This document shows, one piece after another, positions 10,527 to 21,260 of a DNA stretch of 54,815 bases. The stretch is from Folioceros fuciformis (Eukaryota; Anthocerotophyta; Anthocerotopsida; Anthocerotales): positions 1-54,815 of the forward strand of contig JBNGIO010005881.1 in NCBI GenBank assembly GCA_049999805.1. The letters are read 5' to 3'. The notes under the pieces are model-generated. The model was not told the DNA's origin, did no database searches, and worked only from the letters and a program-made list of their open reading frames with translations. Numbering within the stretch: the stretch's first letter is position 1; every line of letters begins with the position of its first letter. The position numbers and the translations under genes are program-made.

Positions 10527-12480
10527 GGTCTAGCTGGCTGACATGGTTGCATGCTTGACTAAACGGTCATGAGGGCCACGCCCTAGGTGGGGTAGGACTG
10601 CAGCAGCTCCCATCCTCATTCCTCTCCCTTCCTTCCTCCCTTCTACTTTTTCTTCCCTACTTCCTCTTTTCTGTCTTCCTTCTCAATCTCTTTGTCCCGT
10701 TCCTCCCTTGGATCCAAGCTGCAGGCAGGTCCCTTGAGAGTTGGGATTGAATGTGCTGCAAGAGTGGTATGGGCCGGGAAGTAGGGTAAGGCACATCGTC
10801 CGGGGTACCAGGCTGCAGACTTAATGGGATCCACTCACCCTTACGATGCAGGAAGCTAGCTGCTGCGGGATTCGGCCAAGCTAATAGGATTGGGGTGCGC
10901 ATCGCGGATTTCAGGACCCCAAGCTGCTGATCAGCTAGGTGCGCTGTAGGCAGGGGGGAAGTGAGCCGCAAACGTCTTCAGGCCGGATTACAAAAGATTA
11001 GGGTGTCTTGCCCTAGCGATTCCAGCCTCCAGTTCGCCCGCCGGCAACATTCCCATCCCATTTCCCCATCCTGATTTCCCGATTTCCAGCTTGGGACCTA
11101 CAGGCTAGCTAGGCGGCGCGTCGACGCTNNNNNNNNNNNNNNNNNNNNNNNNNNNNNNNNNNNNNNNNNNNNNNNNNNNNNNNNNNNNNNNNNNNNNNNN
11201 NNNNNNNNNNNNNNNNNNNNNNNNNNNNNNNNNNNNNNNNNNNNNNNNNNNNNNNNNNNNNNNNNNNNNNNNNNNNNNNNNNNNNNNNNNNNNNNNNNNN
11301 NNNNNNNNNNNNNNNNNNNNNNNNNNNNNNNNNNNNNNNNNNNNNNNNNNNNNNNNNNNNNNNNNNNNNNNNNNNNNNNNNNNNNNNNNNNNNNNNNNNN
11401 NNNNNNNNNNNNNNNNNNNNNNNNNNNNNNNNNNNNNNNNNNNNNNNNNNNNNNNNNNNNNNNNNNNNNNNNNNNNNNNNNNNNNNNNNNNNNNNNNNNN
11501 NNNNNNNNNNNNNNNNNNNNNNNNNNNNTCCTTCCCCAGACAGTTCGGGAACTGTCCCAGCACCTTGGGATTATTTTTCCAAGGCTGAGGAACCGTTTCG
11601 GCTAAAAGCCAATTCTGCTAAATAAGCTATTGATTTCAGGCCCGGTTTCGACGGCTGATCACACTTCTTCTCACCTCTTCCTTTTCTTCTCCCACTGCTC
11701 GTACTCCTCCCATGGAGGTAGGCTCAGCTACCAAGGGGAACAGTTGCAGGGGAAGGCCTTGCGGGCAACCATCTAGCAAGAAAGAGGCGGCGTCCGCAAG
11801 ATCTTTGAAGATCATGCATCCTTCAAGGTCTTAGAATAGTTTGATAGGCGGTGAATACTTGTGGTGGTAGGGCTAGCTGATCAATATTGGGGCGGGACGT
11901 GCTAGGAAAGTCTAAATAAGTGGCTGGTGACAGCCGGCTAGGCTAGTTGTCTTATTAAAATAATAATTGTCAAGCTAGAGAGAGGTGAGGTAAGAGAGAG
12001 AGAAGCTCCTATAAGATTGAGTGAGCCCGTAGAAGGCAGATTGTCACTTTACGATCTCTCTCGGGCTGTCCCTATTTGGATATAGTAGTGTGTGCCGACT
12101 GGGCATGTGTGCAACATTTGGTAAAGCTTTTAAAAGTGGTGGCCAGGGTTAAGGGCTGGGTCCCTTTAATTCTTGATCATGCTCTCCGTGTCGTGCCCCA
12201 TGATCTGTCATTCTTGTTTCCTCACAAGGCTGGAGTGAGTGCCGACCATGCTTGCATGGTGTCTGGTAGGATCGTCGGTAGCGGCATGCTCTTCTTTGGA
12301 GTTAGTCTAGTGACTCTTGCCGAGTGGGGGAGTCCAACCAACTTGAGATGAGTGCGGGGTAGTGGTGTTGTTGTTGGTTGCTGGTGCTGATGCTGGAGTG
12401 AGTGAGTGAGTGAGGGAAGTCGCAGATCTGAGAGGTTAATGTCGTTGTAGTGTTTGGAGTGAATTTATGGGTGCTGAGAG
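10527..12480. other. No gene recognised; contains a 400-base gap (11129-11528)
   Basis: The sequence on either side of the N run is moderately GC-rich and has no frame I can attach to a family. Pyrimidine-rich stretches occur near 10610-10700 and 11660-11700, and a short GTGA repeat lies near 12400. The 91-codon frame at 12076-12351 has no recognisable motif and is probably chance. Confidence 0.6.
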
Positions 12481-12516
12481 AGGTGTAGTCGACCGCTGGA
12501 CAGCGAGGACTATCCC

Positions 12517-14582
12517 ATGATTGATCAAAGCTGGAGGGGAGCCCTTGAATCCGTCATCGAGTTGATTGAGTCTCAATCCTCAATCTATAGTAGCGAGGAA
12601 CCCCATTGCTCCTTCGTGGGAATGAAACCCAATGTCTCAACGACAGTGGGATAAGTGTGGCCACTAAAGGTCGAACCTGTTGGCAAATAGTGCCCGGGGT
12701 TTTGCCACCACAGTATGTCGAGGCCCATGTATACTGCAGTCTGATGGTGCAGGAGATGCGTGTCCTGGCAACGGACCATAATATTATGTCAGATAGACGG
12801 CGGAAAATGTCTTTCGTAGAGCAGGTCCAATATATGAGGGATGAACTCATCACAGCTAAATGGGATGGTGTTCACATGAAAATGGTATGGAAGTTCAACC
12901 TGTACAAGGTCTTAGGGCTGATCAAGGATGACCATGCTCATGAGGATGATGTGCACAAACAAACAAAGGTAAACAACACAACTCACATTCTTTGCATTGC
13001 AAAACAGGAAGGAAAAGTATGGGAGAATATCGACAAGATATTCAGCAAATGGGAAGCGGGAGAATAACCGGAACAATGGAAGCACACTGTAGTCGGCACA
13101 AACAAGAAAGGGAAAGGAAAGCGAAAGGCAATAGATGATGTTAAAAAAGTTGACGCCAGATATGTGAACCCCAAAGACATGTTGGCAAAGCCGTGGAGGG
13201 CCTTTCAAGGTATTCCCGCTGGGGATTGTGGACAACAAATTCTTATCTCGGCCATGAAGAAGGTTCTCGCCGGCATCATTGACTTGAAAGGGATGGATGA
13301 CGAGATTAGCTTGAGAAAGATCCACATTATCCAGGTGGCGATAGCAATGAGTGGTCTCCTTAACATTGTTTTTGTCTCATGTTTCAGCAACTGAAGGACG
13401 TGGACAACCTGTCGAAGCTCCATGAAGAGTTCCAAAATTTTATTTTTGACGTAAACAACTAGAAAGGGTTGGACAACGAGCAAAGGGCTATCATAGAAAA
13501 AGACATCCAAGAAGGCTTGTTCATATTTAGCGTGCCTTCTAAAAATATCCAAGTACAGTATGTTGTGGAAGCTCGGACTGTACAAGAGATGAGAGAATAT
13601 ATACGGCAACGTGACTATGGGTTGTTATTGATGGACGTCCCTCAGGGTTCGGTATTGGTCCACTGGATGGACAATTTGACGAAGTGATATTGCAAACTGT
13701 TTTCTCAAGCTTCTGAGGATTTCCAGCTCGTGGTCATGCAAGGGGTGGAGGATGCGCACACAGTGAGGGAGGCGATGCCAATATGGTGCAAAGGAGGTGG
13801 TTTGGTTTTGTTTGTTTGGGATAAGACAAACATGTCAAGTGATTGAGGAGGTTTTGAAACTGTGGAGTACATAACTGTTGCATGGTGCCTGAAGGAGAGA
13901 AGCAGTAATGGCCGCACATCCATGATGCCACGGCATCACTAGGGAATCTTCAAAAGGGGCAAGTCCATCATCAAACATGACACTGTGGTGAAGAAACATG
14001 TCTACCTATCTCATGACAAACGAGTTGTTTGCCCATATCAGAGGCCCCTAGGATTGATGGACAGGCTTATCCGCAGCTTCAGTAAAGAGGGGGAATGGGT
14101 TGTCGATGCTTGTTCTGGTAGCGGCACTGCACAATTGGCAGCATTGCTTGCTGGCGGAAACTGTGTAGTAATCAAAGGAGACAAGCGATGGGCAGCGTAT
14201 ATCCCGTAGAGAATCCACGGCTATGAAGTTCTACCGGATGCAGAGGAGGAGGTGACATTCGATGCGCATCAATGAGGGCCATCTCAATTCTAGGATAAGG
14301 AGGTTTGCATCAGCAAAAGGGATAGCTCCCGAGCACAAGTTGTGTTACTGATGTCGAAGAGGCGGAGTCGAAAGATGAGCAAAGACTTGGAGCCGGGACA
14401 AAAAAACCCTAGAGCATGTTTGGGAGGGGCCTGTATCCGATCAGGAAGATGTGGAAGATTCACGAGTGGATGAGAAGGCGCTGGAGGAAGTTGACAACTT
14501 TGATGTTGATGAAGAAGAGAGATTGCAGGATGTTGCTTTTGTGTTTGGCTCCGAGGCTACAGAAGATGTTGGAGAGCTTTAG
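12517..14582 (+). pseudogene. Broken gene for a beta-class DNA amino-methyltransferase-like protein
   Basis: Pieces of one protein can be followed from an ATG at 12517 to a stop at 14580-14582 through one frameshift (near 12617) and about seven stops. The C-terminal half carries methyltransferase signs. L-L-L-M-D-V-P-Q-G near 13622-13648 fits motif IV (the D/N-P-P-Y catalytic site, here D-V-P-Q). R-P-L-G-L-M-D-R-L-I near 14042 fits motif X. V-V-D-A-C-S-G-S-G-T near 14099 fits motif I, the S-adenosylmethionine loop. The order IV, X, I is that of beta-class N4-cytosine or N6-adenine enzymes. A 53-nt stretch at 13335-13387 has GT...AG ends and reads as a spliceosomal intron. The protein ends in an acidic tail (about 50 residues). 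The N-terminal 250 residues are unrecognised. The role, host gene or passenger of a mobile element, is unknown. Confidence 0.68.
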
Positions 14583-14879
14583 AGTTTCAGCATAGGGTAG
14601 GGAGTCATAGTTAGATGTGTTGTGCATTTTGCAATAGGTGTTTAGTCACATACCTTTAAACATTGGTTAATGAAAGACATGTGGGGCCCATGAGCCAGCC
14701 CATCATCACTCTAATGGTCCTCAGAGGAGACAGTGCCAGCCCGCTGGCGCCCTCTCCCTGCCGGGAGGATTACATTACATACAAAGAAAAGGTTCAGGCT
14801 GGGTGGTACTAGGAAAAGAATCAATGACTGGATAGAAACCAGTGGAATTTGTTCATTTGTACAAGGTGGAAATTTTGTT
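14583..14879. other. No gene seen downstream of the methyltransferase-like gene
   Basis: Presumed 3' flank. No frame, repeat or RNA gene is recognised. Confidence 0.4.
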
Positions 14880-15190
14880 AAGAAAGTCTACCTCCTTTAG
14901 AAGGGGGACACGACATTCCCCCCCTTGCAAGTTTACCGTGTTTCTTGTCACGCAATTGATCTAGCAAATCCTCCTTGTACTGACTTACTTGCTGAAGATT
15001 CTCCTCATAGTCATTGAGCACCGCACGGAGGTAATTGGCTTCCTCCCTTCTTCTAGTCCTCAAATCTCTTCACTAGTTGAGTGTCCTCCATGCCCCTTGC
15101 CAATCAATTTTGCTCAATTGCTCACAACACTCCAACATCGCGTAAAGAGGTTCCTCTCCCATAGGTTCTTTTCCCTTCGAATTCTAGGAT
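14880..15190 (-). pseudogene. Unrecognised repetitive coiled-coil gene, copy 2 (fragment)
   Basis: Read on the minus strand, this fragment contains P-L-Y-A-M-L-E-C-C, then S-K-I-D-W-Q, then E-E-A-N-Y-L followed by a Gln/Glu/Leu-rich helix. The same motifs occur in the same order at 5.1-6.4 kb (there P-L-Y-E-M-L-K-C-C, S-K-I-D-W-Q, E-E-A-N-Y-L). The spacing between motifs is conserved, so the two are homologous. Two stops lie between the second and third motif. Only about 100 codons survive. Confidence 0.6.
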
Positions 15191-15595
15191 TGCCAAACTT
15201 ATGGAGGTGGAATTTTGGTCGCTCGCAAATGCACGACTAGTAGAGCATACATGGTATTCCTAGCTATACTTAAATATATGTATTAGTTAAACACAGACGA
15301 AACGGCACGACCGTTAGAGGGCAAGTTGGGTAGGTGGGTTAATTGCTACTTAAGTAGGAATTCTGATGTAAAATTATCATTCAATTGTAAAATACATATA
15401 GAGAACTATTCCAAGAATTTTTATGCTCCCTAATCACTTTGTTCTCATGGTAGCCATGCTGAATCCCCTGGAGGAATCCTATAATCATGCCGAGGCAGGG
15501 CGCTCCTAGGAGGTAGACTTGGATGCGCGCCTGCTAGAGGATTTTTTGTTGTAGGCTGCCCACTCGATCATCCGGCTCACCTTCCATCAGAAAGT

Positions 15596-16080
15596 GTGCA
15601 CGCCCTTAGAAGAGGAAGAACCTGGCGCCCCCGGCAGCAGGCCTCCTCAATCCAATGCCGACATTTCAACCCACACAAGGTGCTGAGGAAGATTCTCGAT
15701 AGGTCACAGAGCATCCTCAACCGCGTGGAGGGATTGTTGTCTAGTCTGTTGTCGTACCAGACCTCCTCCAGAATCCACGCCCAACGCCCCGATCCTGAAT
15801 ACAGGATCACTATATCCCCTACGACTGATAAAATTTGCGAGAGTATTTGTCAGGTTGCAGATCACCTCAAGAATCTTAATCAGCAGAGGCAGAATTCAAA
15901 GGATCTGCTTACCAATTCAGGATCAAACGGCCTTGGGTCCTAGATCCTTCCGCTGCCAGAGAGCACCGACTATTGCGAACGGGCAGGCTCGGCGCCCAAG
16001 ACGCGAACCGGCGCGACGCACCTCACGCCCCTTGCTAAGATTGACCCTGATGCCTCCCCATTGGGCCACCTGGTGAACCT
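15596..16080 (+). pseudogene. Copia-B leader frame upstream of gag
   Basis: The frame at 15596-15943 (115 codons) and a damaged extension to about 16080 lie between primer-binding site and gag. The text is rich in Leu, Gln and Ser with heptad-like spacing (I-L-D-R-S-Q-S-I-L-N-R-V-E-G-L-L), suggesting a coiled coil. The position and character match the Copia-D leader. No known domain. Confidence 0.45.
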
Positions 16081-16446
16081 CTTTATGCCGCTGGGACATG
16101 ACGGTTAGTAACAACCTATCTGGACACAAGTCTTAGGGCTTACCCCTTGGCCTGCCCCCTCAGAAATAATAGTAATGAACATTATTTCCCCATCCGGGCC
16201 TAACAGGCTACGTTAGCCCCTATTACCCTAGGCGTACCCATGCTGTAGACGTTAGTGGTGAAGCCTTCAACTGGGCACAGGACCCAGAAGCCACCACCCC
16301 GATGGCATCCAAACTCTGTGCCCAGCTAGGCTCCGCCGCCTACGTCACAACATCAGCTAATAAGGGAACGAGAGCATAATAGCAAGAGTCACATGCGCAC
16401 CTACCACCCTGTACCACCTTAGCCATAGCTCCCTTGGTCGGTGTAG

Positions 16447-17204
16447 GTGTACATGGTCACCCCTGCACAACTCAACTCCCTTATCAGTGGTTTCCAGCAC
16501 CTTTCTCTACATACCCTAGCCCAACAACCAGCCATGGCAGCATCATCAAGCACACCTACCTTCACCTCAGAACTTAAAGAGAAGGATAGGTTTAAGGGGT
16601 CCGGCTACACTGTGTGGAGGGTCAGGATGAAGGCCACCTTGTTGGCTAGGGGAGTCTGGATCGCCGTTGACGGGACCTACCCCAAACCTGACCCCAACGC
16701 CAGCCCTGCCCCCACGGCTGACGAGATTGCCAAGTGGGAACAATACAACGCTATTGTTGTTGCCCTGATTATTGGTGGGCTAGATGCAGACTTGGTCCCA
16801 GAGGTAGAGTACCTCACATCTACACATGGCATATGGGACCAATTAGAAAAGACATACAAAATCCAGAACATGATGACACTATGCATAGTTAGGCAGGAGT
16901 CCTTCTCCCTTAAAATGAAAGAGGGAGAAAAGGTGGCCTCACATGTCAGCATGTTTCGGCACCTTTGTGCCCAGCTCACTGCGATGACATGAGAGAAGAT
17001 GTCAGAGGTGGACGCTATCGCCGAACTACTAAGCAGTCTTCCTGCCTCCTACCAGACTTTTGTTACGAGCCAAAACGGCCCCATACGCGCTGCGCTGCCA
17101 CAGCTGCCTCTGGCCAAACAGTGACCATCACCTTGGAGGAGGTGATTGGTGCACTATTCCAGGAAGAGCAGAGTCGCGCCTTCTCATCCACTGTTGAGAA
17201 ATAA
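16447..17204 (+). pseudogene. Copia-B gag, truncated
   Basis: A UBN2-like copia Gag reads from 16447 or, more likely, the ATG at 16534, which is followed by a run typical of this lineage (K-E-K-D-R-F then G-S-G-Y-T-V-W). A stop at 16990 and a frame change near 17100 interrupt it. It ends before the zinc knuckle, at the boundary with the next LTR. It is close to the Copia-D gag in order and sequence. Confidence 0.75.
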
Positions 17205-17205
17205 G

Positions 17206-17333
17206 TGTTATTTAGTCAGTCATTGTTATATACCTAGGGTTAGTTGTAAGAAACCCTAAGCGACAGTTAAGTGACGGTTGTAACTGGTTAATAGAGATAA
17301 GCATTCCTGCCTATCATCTTCTAGTCTTCAACA
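17206..17333 (+). repeat. Probable 5' LTR of Copia-E (128 bp)
   Basis: The segment starts TGTTATTT and ends TTCAACA, satisfying the TG...CA rule, and sits where Copia-B gag breaks off. It is followed at 17337 by TGGTAGTACTCAG, a poor match to the usual tRNA-Met primer site. No second copy is in the window because the element has lost its 3' end. Confidence 0.55.
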
Positions 17334-17384
17334 TTCTGGTAGTACTCAGCCATACCTGCAGAAATCTTCAGAGCGTGATGTTAT

Positions 17385-17571
17385 TTTAAATTCCATACTG
17401 AATGTAAAAAGTACTTTGCTGGAGTACACAACTCGCGCTGACAATCTATAGTCAAGACAGGATTGACTTAAAAGTCAGAGGACGAGTGATCTATTGACTA
17501 TGGCTAAGCAAGAACAGGAAATAGAAAGGCTAAGGGAGCAGTTGGCTCGCCTGTCGACTGTTCCTCTCTAA
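17385..17571 (+). pseudogene. Copia-E leader frame (coiled-coil remnant)
   Basis: With two stops, the reading contains I-L-N-V-K-S and later E-R-L-R-E-Q-L-A-R-L. The Copia-C leader at 44.7-45.1 kb has L-L-N-V-K-S and S-L-R-E-Q-L-A-D-L at corresponding places, so the two are homologous. Charged heptads suggest a coiled coil. It ends shortly before gag. Confidence 0.55.
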
Positions 17572-17597
17572 GTCAGAAGTTGTGACTTACAGGCATC

Positions 17598-20500
17598 ATG
17601 GGGTCGTCTAACCCTGACACTGGATCTGAAAGATAGCAGGAAAAGGATCGATTGACCTCTCATAATTTTGATGCCTGGAATTTTAGGGTGCGCTGCATCC
17701 TTGATGAGAAGCTCCTGATGGATGTTGTTGATGGTTCTGTACCCAAGAAAGTTGCTGGCCAGCCTTCTGGACCCCCTACACCTGGCGGCACAATACACAA
17801 GTGGACACAAAAGGACGAGTTAGAATGGAACTCTAAGGACAGGAAGGCAAGAAATATACTTGTGGCTTCCATGTCTCAAGAGATGATACCTCACATAAGA
17901 ATGACCCAGACTTTAAACGAGATCTGGTCATTGCTATCAGAGACTTATGACACTAAAGATATGGTAGCAGAGGCTGCAGCTACATTGCAGTATCAGACAC
18001 TCCGCATGAGAGAGAGTGACTCTGTTGAGAGTCACGTCTCCAAGTTTAGGGCTTTGAGAGCCAGACTTGCTTGATGTGGAGTAATCATCTCAGAATCAAG
18101 AGCAGCAATTCAATTGTTGCTTTCTCTTCCGTCCAGCTATGAATATTTCTGTTCAAGCCTGCAAACATCAGCAACAGTTACACCTGCCACAGCAACTACC
18201 CCAGCAACTTCTAACCTCACTGTACAGAAGGTTGTAGGAGCCTTGCTGCAATTTGAAGCCAATAAGAAACAGATGAAGGGTAGTTCTTCCTTGTCCCATG
18301 CTTCACATAAACAGAGTGATACAGCCTTGTTTTCTGTGAGGGGCAGAGGACATGGTAGAGGTAGGGGGAGAGGTAGAGGTGGTTATGGCAGGGGTAGAGG
18401 ACAATCTATGTCATCCTCGCCACCCTCTGGTCAGTTAGCCTCCAACTCTACTTCTAAACCTGGAAACTGCAACTACTATGGGAAGCCAGGGCATTGGATA
18501 AAGGACTGTAGGAAGAAAGTTAAGGATGAGAGTGCAAGAGGCAGGCAAACACAAGCCCATACAGTTAGGGCTTCTACCCCTGGACTACTGGTGGCATGTC
18601 TCACTTCTTCTACGAAAGCCTGTCAGAAGTGGTTTGTGGACAACGGAGCTTCTAATCACATGTGTTCGAAGAGAAATTCCTTTATCACGTATATACCATC
18701 TACCACCTGCCATCAAACATCGGTGGTGTTAGGAGATAATTCAACTATTCCTATCAAAGGAACTGGAACTATTCAAATTACACTGAAGGATGGAAGCTAC
18801 TTACTCCTGGACAATGCCTTGCATGTACCAGCTCTTGCAAAGAACTTCGTTAGCACTATGGCTCTGGGAAAAACAGGCCAGTACAGAATTACTCTAGAGG
18901 GCACTGAATGCCATGTTTATAGACTGTCTGCACCAACAATTGTAATTGCTCGTGGGACTCCTCTGTTTGATCTTTATTTGCTGGACTTTGCCTCTGATAT
19001 CCCACCTGAATCAGCCAACGCTATTGATGTGAGGTCGACGCCTATCAGCACAAGCAATGCATTTAAGTGGCATTGCTGCCTAGGACATCCCAATATACAG
19101 GCTATGAGGAGACTTCTTAAAGAGAAGATGGTCATTGGCTTTAGTGTGCTGGAACTCCCCAGCCTTGATCTGTGTGTGGCTTGCGTACATGGTAAGCAAT
19201 TTAAATCACACTTTGGTAGTGGAAAGCCTAGGAAAGTCACAGAACTACTGGACCTGGTTCACACAGATATTTGTGGGCCGATGTCTGTTAACTCTTGGGG
19301 AGGAGCTCGATATTTTGTCGTATTTGAAGATGACAAGTCACACTTTACAGTGACTGAGCTGCTTCGCCATAAGAGTGAGGTGTTTGGAAGTTTCAAACGG
19401 TACCTTGCATATGCAGAGAGACAAACAGGCTATAAGTTAAAGTGTATTCGTTCAGACAATGGAAAAGAATACCTATCTACAGCGTTTCAGGAGTATTGTC
19501 ATGAGAGGGGGATAGCCACACAACTCACCATTCCTTATCACTCTGATATGAATGGTCGAGGTGAGAGAAGACATAGAACAATTCAAGATGCTGCCAGAGC
19601 TCTCCTCTATCAGGGGAGACTTTCAGTTAAGTTCTGGGCAGAAGCTATGCAAGTGGCAACATACCTTCAAAATCGTTCAGCTGTTTCTTCTCTTCGTGGA
19701 AGTACACCCTTTGAAGTATGGACGGGTAGCAAACCAGATCTGTCTCATCTTAGAGTTTTTGGCAGCACAACTTATGCACATATACCAGATAAGCTTCGCC
19801 ATAAGTTTGCATACAAGTCTAAATGCCATATTTTTATAGGATACACAACAGGGATACATGGATATAAACTGTTTGATCCTGATACCCGTCGAGTTTCTCA
19901 TGCTAGGACTGTTGCCTTTGATGAAAGTTCTGTCCTTGAGTCTCTGGTTCATCCTCCAGGTGTTCACCTTGATGTTGACAGTGCTGAGGTTGGAGATCAG
20001 TCTGTAGAGACAGAGGTACACATCAGTGCTGATGACTTTGTTACATTTCCTGCTGTCGACCCATCATTTGTAGACCCATTGTCAGTTGTGCCAACTCAAC
20101 AGCCTTCACAACCAGCAGTAATAGAAGCACAAACTGATCTACCTGGTTCTGGCCATCAGCCTAATCTTGTGACAGATGAAGTTGTGACAAATGATGATGA
20201 TCTAGTAGATCATGTGTTATCCGATGATGAAGCACCAGAAGACTTTGAACCTGCAGTTCCTCAACCTGACATTGCACAGAACACAGATCCGTCTGTCGAT
20301 GATCCTATGGAGTATGTGCTGCCTGATTCACAGATTGTTCCACCTAGGAGGTCTTCTCGAGTGCACAGAAGTCGTGAAGACTGGATGGAACCACCTTATC
20401 GCAGTGACGACTTCAGGAAGGCTTCACCTCATGGCTCAGCTCCTGACCTCAATTTGGTCTTTGAACTTGGCTACGAACCACAAACATATCAAGAGGCAGT

Positions 20501-21260
20501 TAGTGGCCCAAATTCTGAACATTGGCAAGCAGCTATTCATTTTGAATATAACTCATTAATACAGAGTCATACCTGGAAGCTAGTTCCTCCGCCTGAGGGG
20601 AGAAAGATTGTCACCTCTAAATGGGTATTTAAGCTGAAATATAAGGCAGACGGATCTATCTCCAGATATAAGGCCAGGTTAGTTGCTCGTGGCTTCTCAC
20701 AGGTTCCTGGCTTAAACTACTATGACACCTTTAGTCTTGTTGTTAAATCTCAGTCTCTTAGGGTCCTCTTTTCTATGTCTGCATTCTTTGGCTTGTACAT
20801 CCATCAGATGGATGTGAAGACTGCCTTCCTCCATGGTAAGTTAGAGGAAGATATTTTCATGCAACAGCCTGAGGGATTTGAGGTAGCAGGGAAAGAGCAC
20901 TAGGTTTGTCAATTGCTAAAAACTATCTATGGACTAAAACAGAGTCCTCGTGCATGGTATGAGTGCATTGATGAGTTTCTCTTAGGTCTAGGCTTCCTCA
21001 AGAGCACAGTTGATACTAATGTCTACTTTCTGCAAGAACAAACAAGCTTTGTTCTATTAGCCTTGAATGTAGACGATTGTATACTGTTAGGTACAGACTT
21101 AGATGGTATTACCCGAGTGAAAGCTTTGTTGTCTGGTCGTTTTGAGATGGTAGACGTTGGAGAGCTGTCCTACTGCCTTGGCACACAGTTGTATAGAGAC
21201 CCTGCAAGTGGCACACTTGTCATACATCAGCAAAAATATATCCTGACTGAATTGCTTTTT
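17598..21260 (+). pseudogene. Copia-E gag-pol, truncated in reverse transcriptase
   Basis: Gag begins at the ATG at 17598, has a stop at 17632 and another near 18072, then reads open for 929 codons to 20903. Key residues are damaged. The zinc knuckle has Tyr for the second Cys (C-N-Y-Y-G-K-P-G-H), the protease triad is D-N-G instead of D-S-G, and the RT active site is N-V-D-D instead of Y-V-D-D. A Gly-Arg-rich tract (G-R-G-R-G-R-G) precedes the knuckle. Integrase shows the catalytic set D (H-T-D-I-C-G-P), D (R-S-D-N-G-K-E-Y) and E (G-E-R-R-H-R). The stop at 20901 sits where the sister copy has Trp. Despite the long open frame, no active enzyme is expected. Confidence 0.9.

Larger units (their letters stand above)
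15240..17205 (+). mobile_element. Copia-B: 5' part of a Ty1/copia retrotransposon
   Basis: A degenerate primer-binding site (TGGTAGCCATGC near 15448) follows an AT-rich LTR-like segment with an unclear left end. The sequence after it (GCCGAGGCAGGG) is shared with Copia-D downstream of its primer-binding site, so the two are related. A leader frame and a partial gag follow. The element stops at 17205, where the LTR of Copia-E begins. Protease, integrase and RT are missing. Confidence 0.65.
17206..21260 (+). mobile_element. Copia-E: Ty1/copia retrotransposon lacking its 3' end
   Basis: LTR, leader frame, gag, protease, integrase and the first two thirds of RT are present on the plus strand. 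The element breaks inside RT, within 21247-21260, where it meets Copia-F in opposite orientation. It belongs to the same family as Copia-C at 37.8-45.6 kb: leader, Gag and integrase share long matching stretches. It appears to have landed in Copia-B. Confidence 0.88.

Noticed and set aside
12076-12351. 91-codon plus-strand frame before the methyltransferase
   Set aside because: No recognisable domain and no continuity with the downstream frame.
12517-14582. Bacterial contamination as the source of the methyltransferase
   Set aside because: A short GT-AG intron, plant-type flanking elements and no bacterial neighbours or ribosome sites argue against it.
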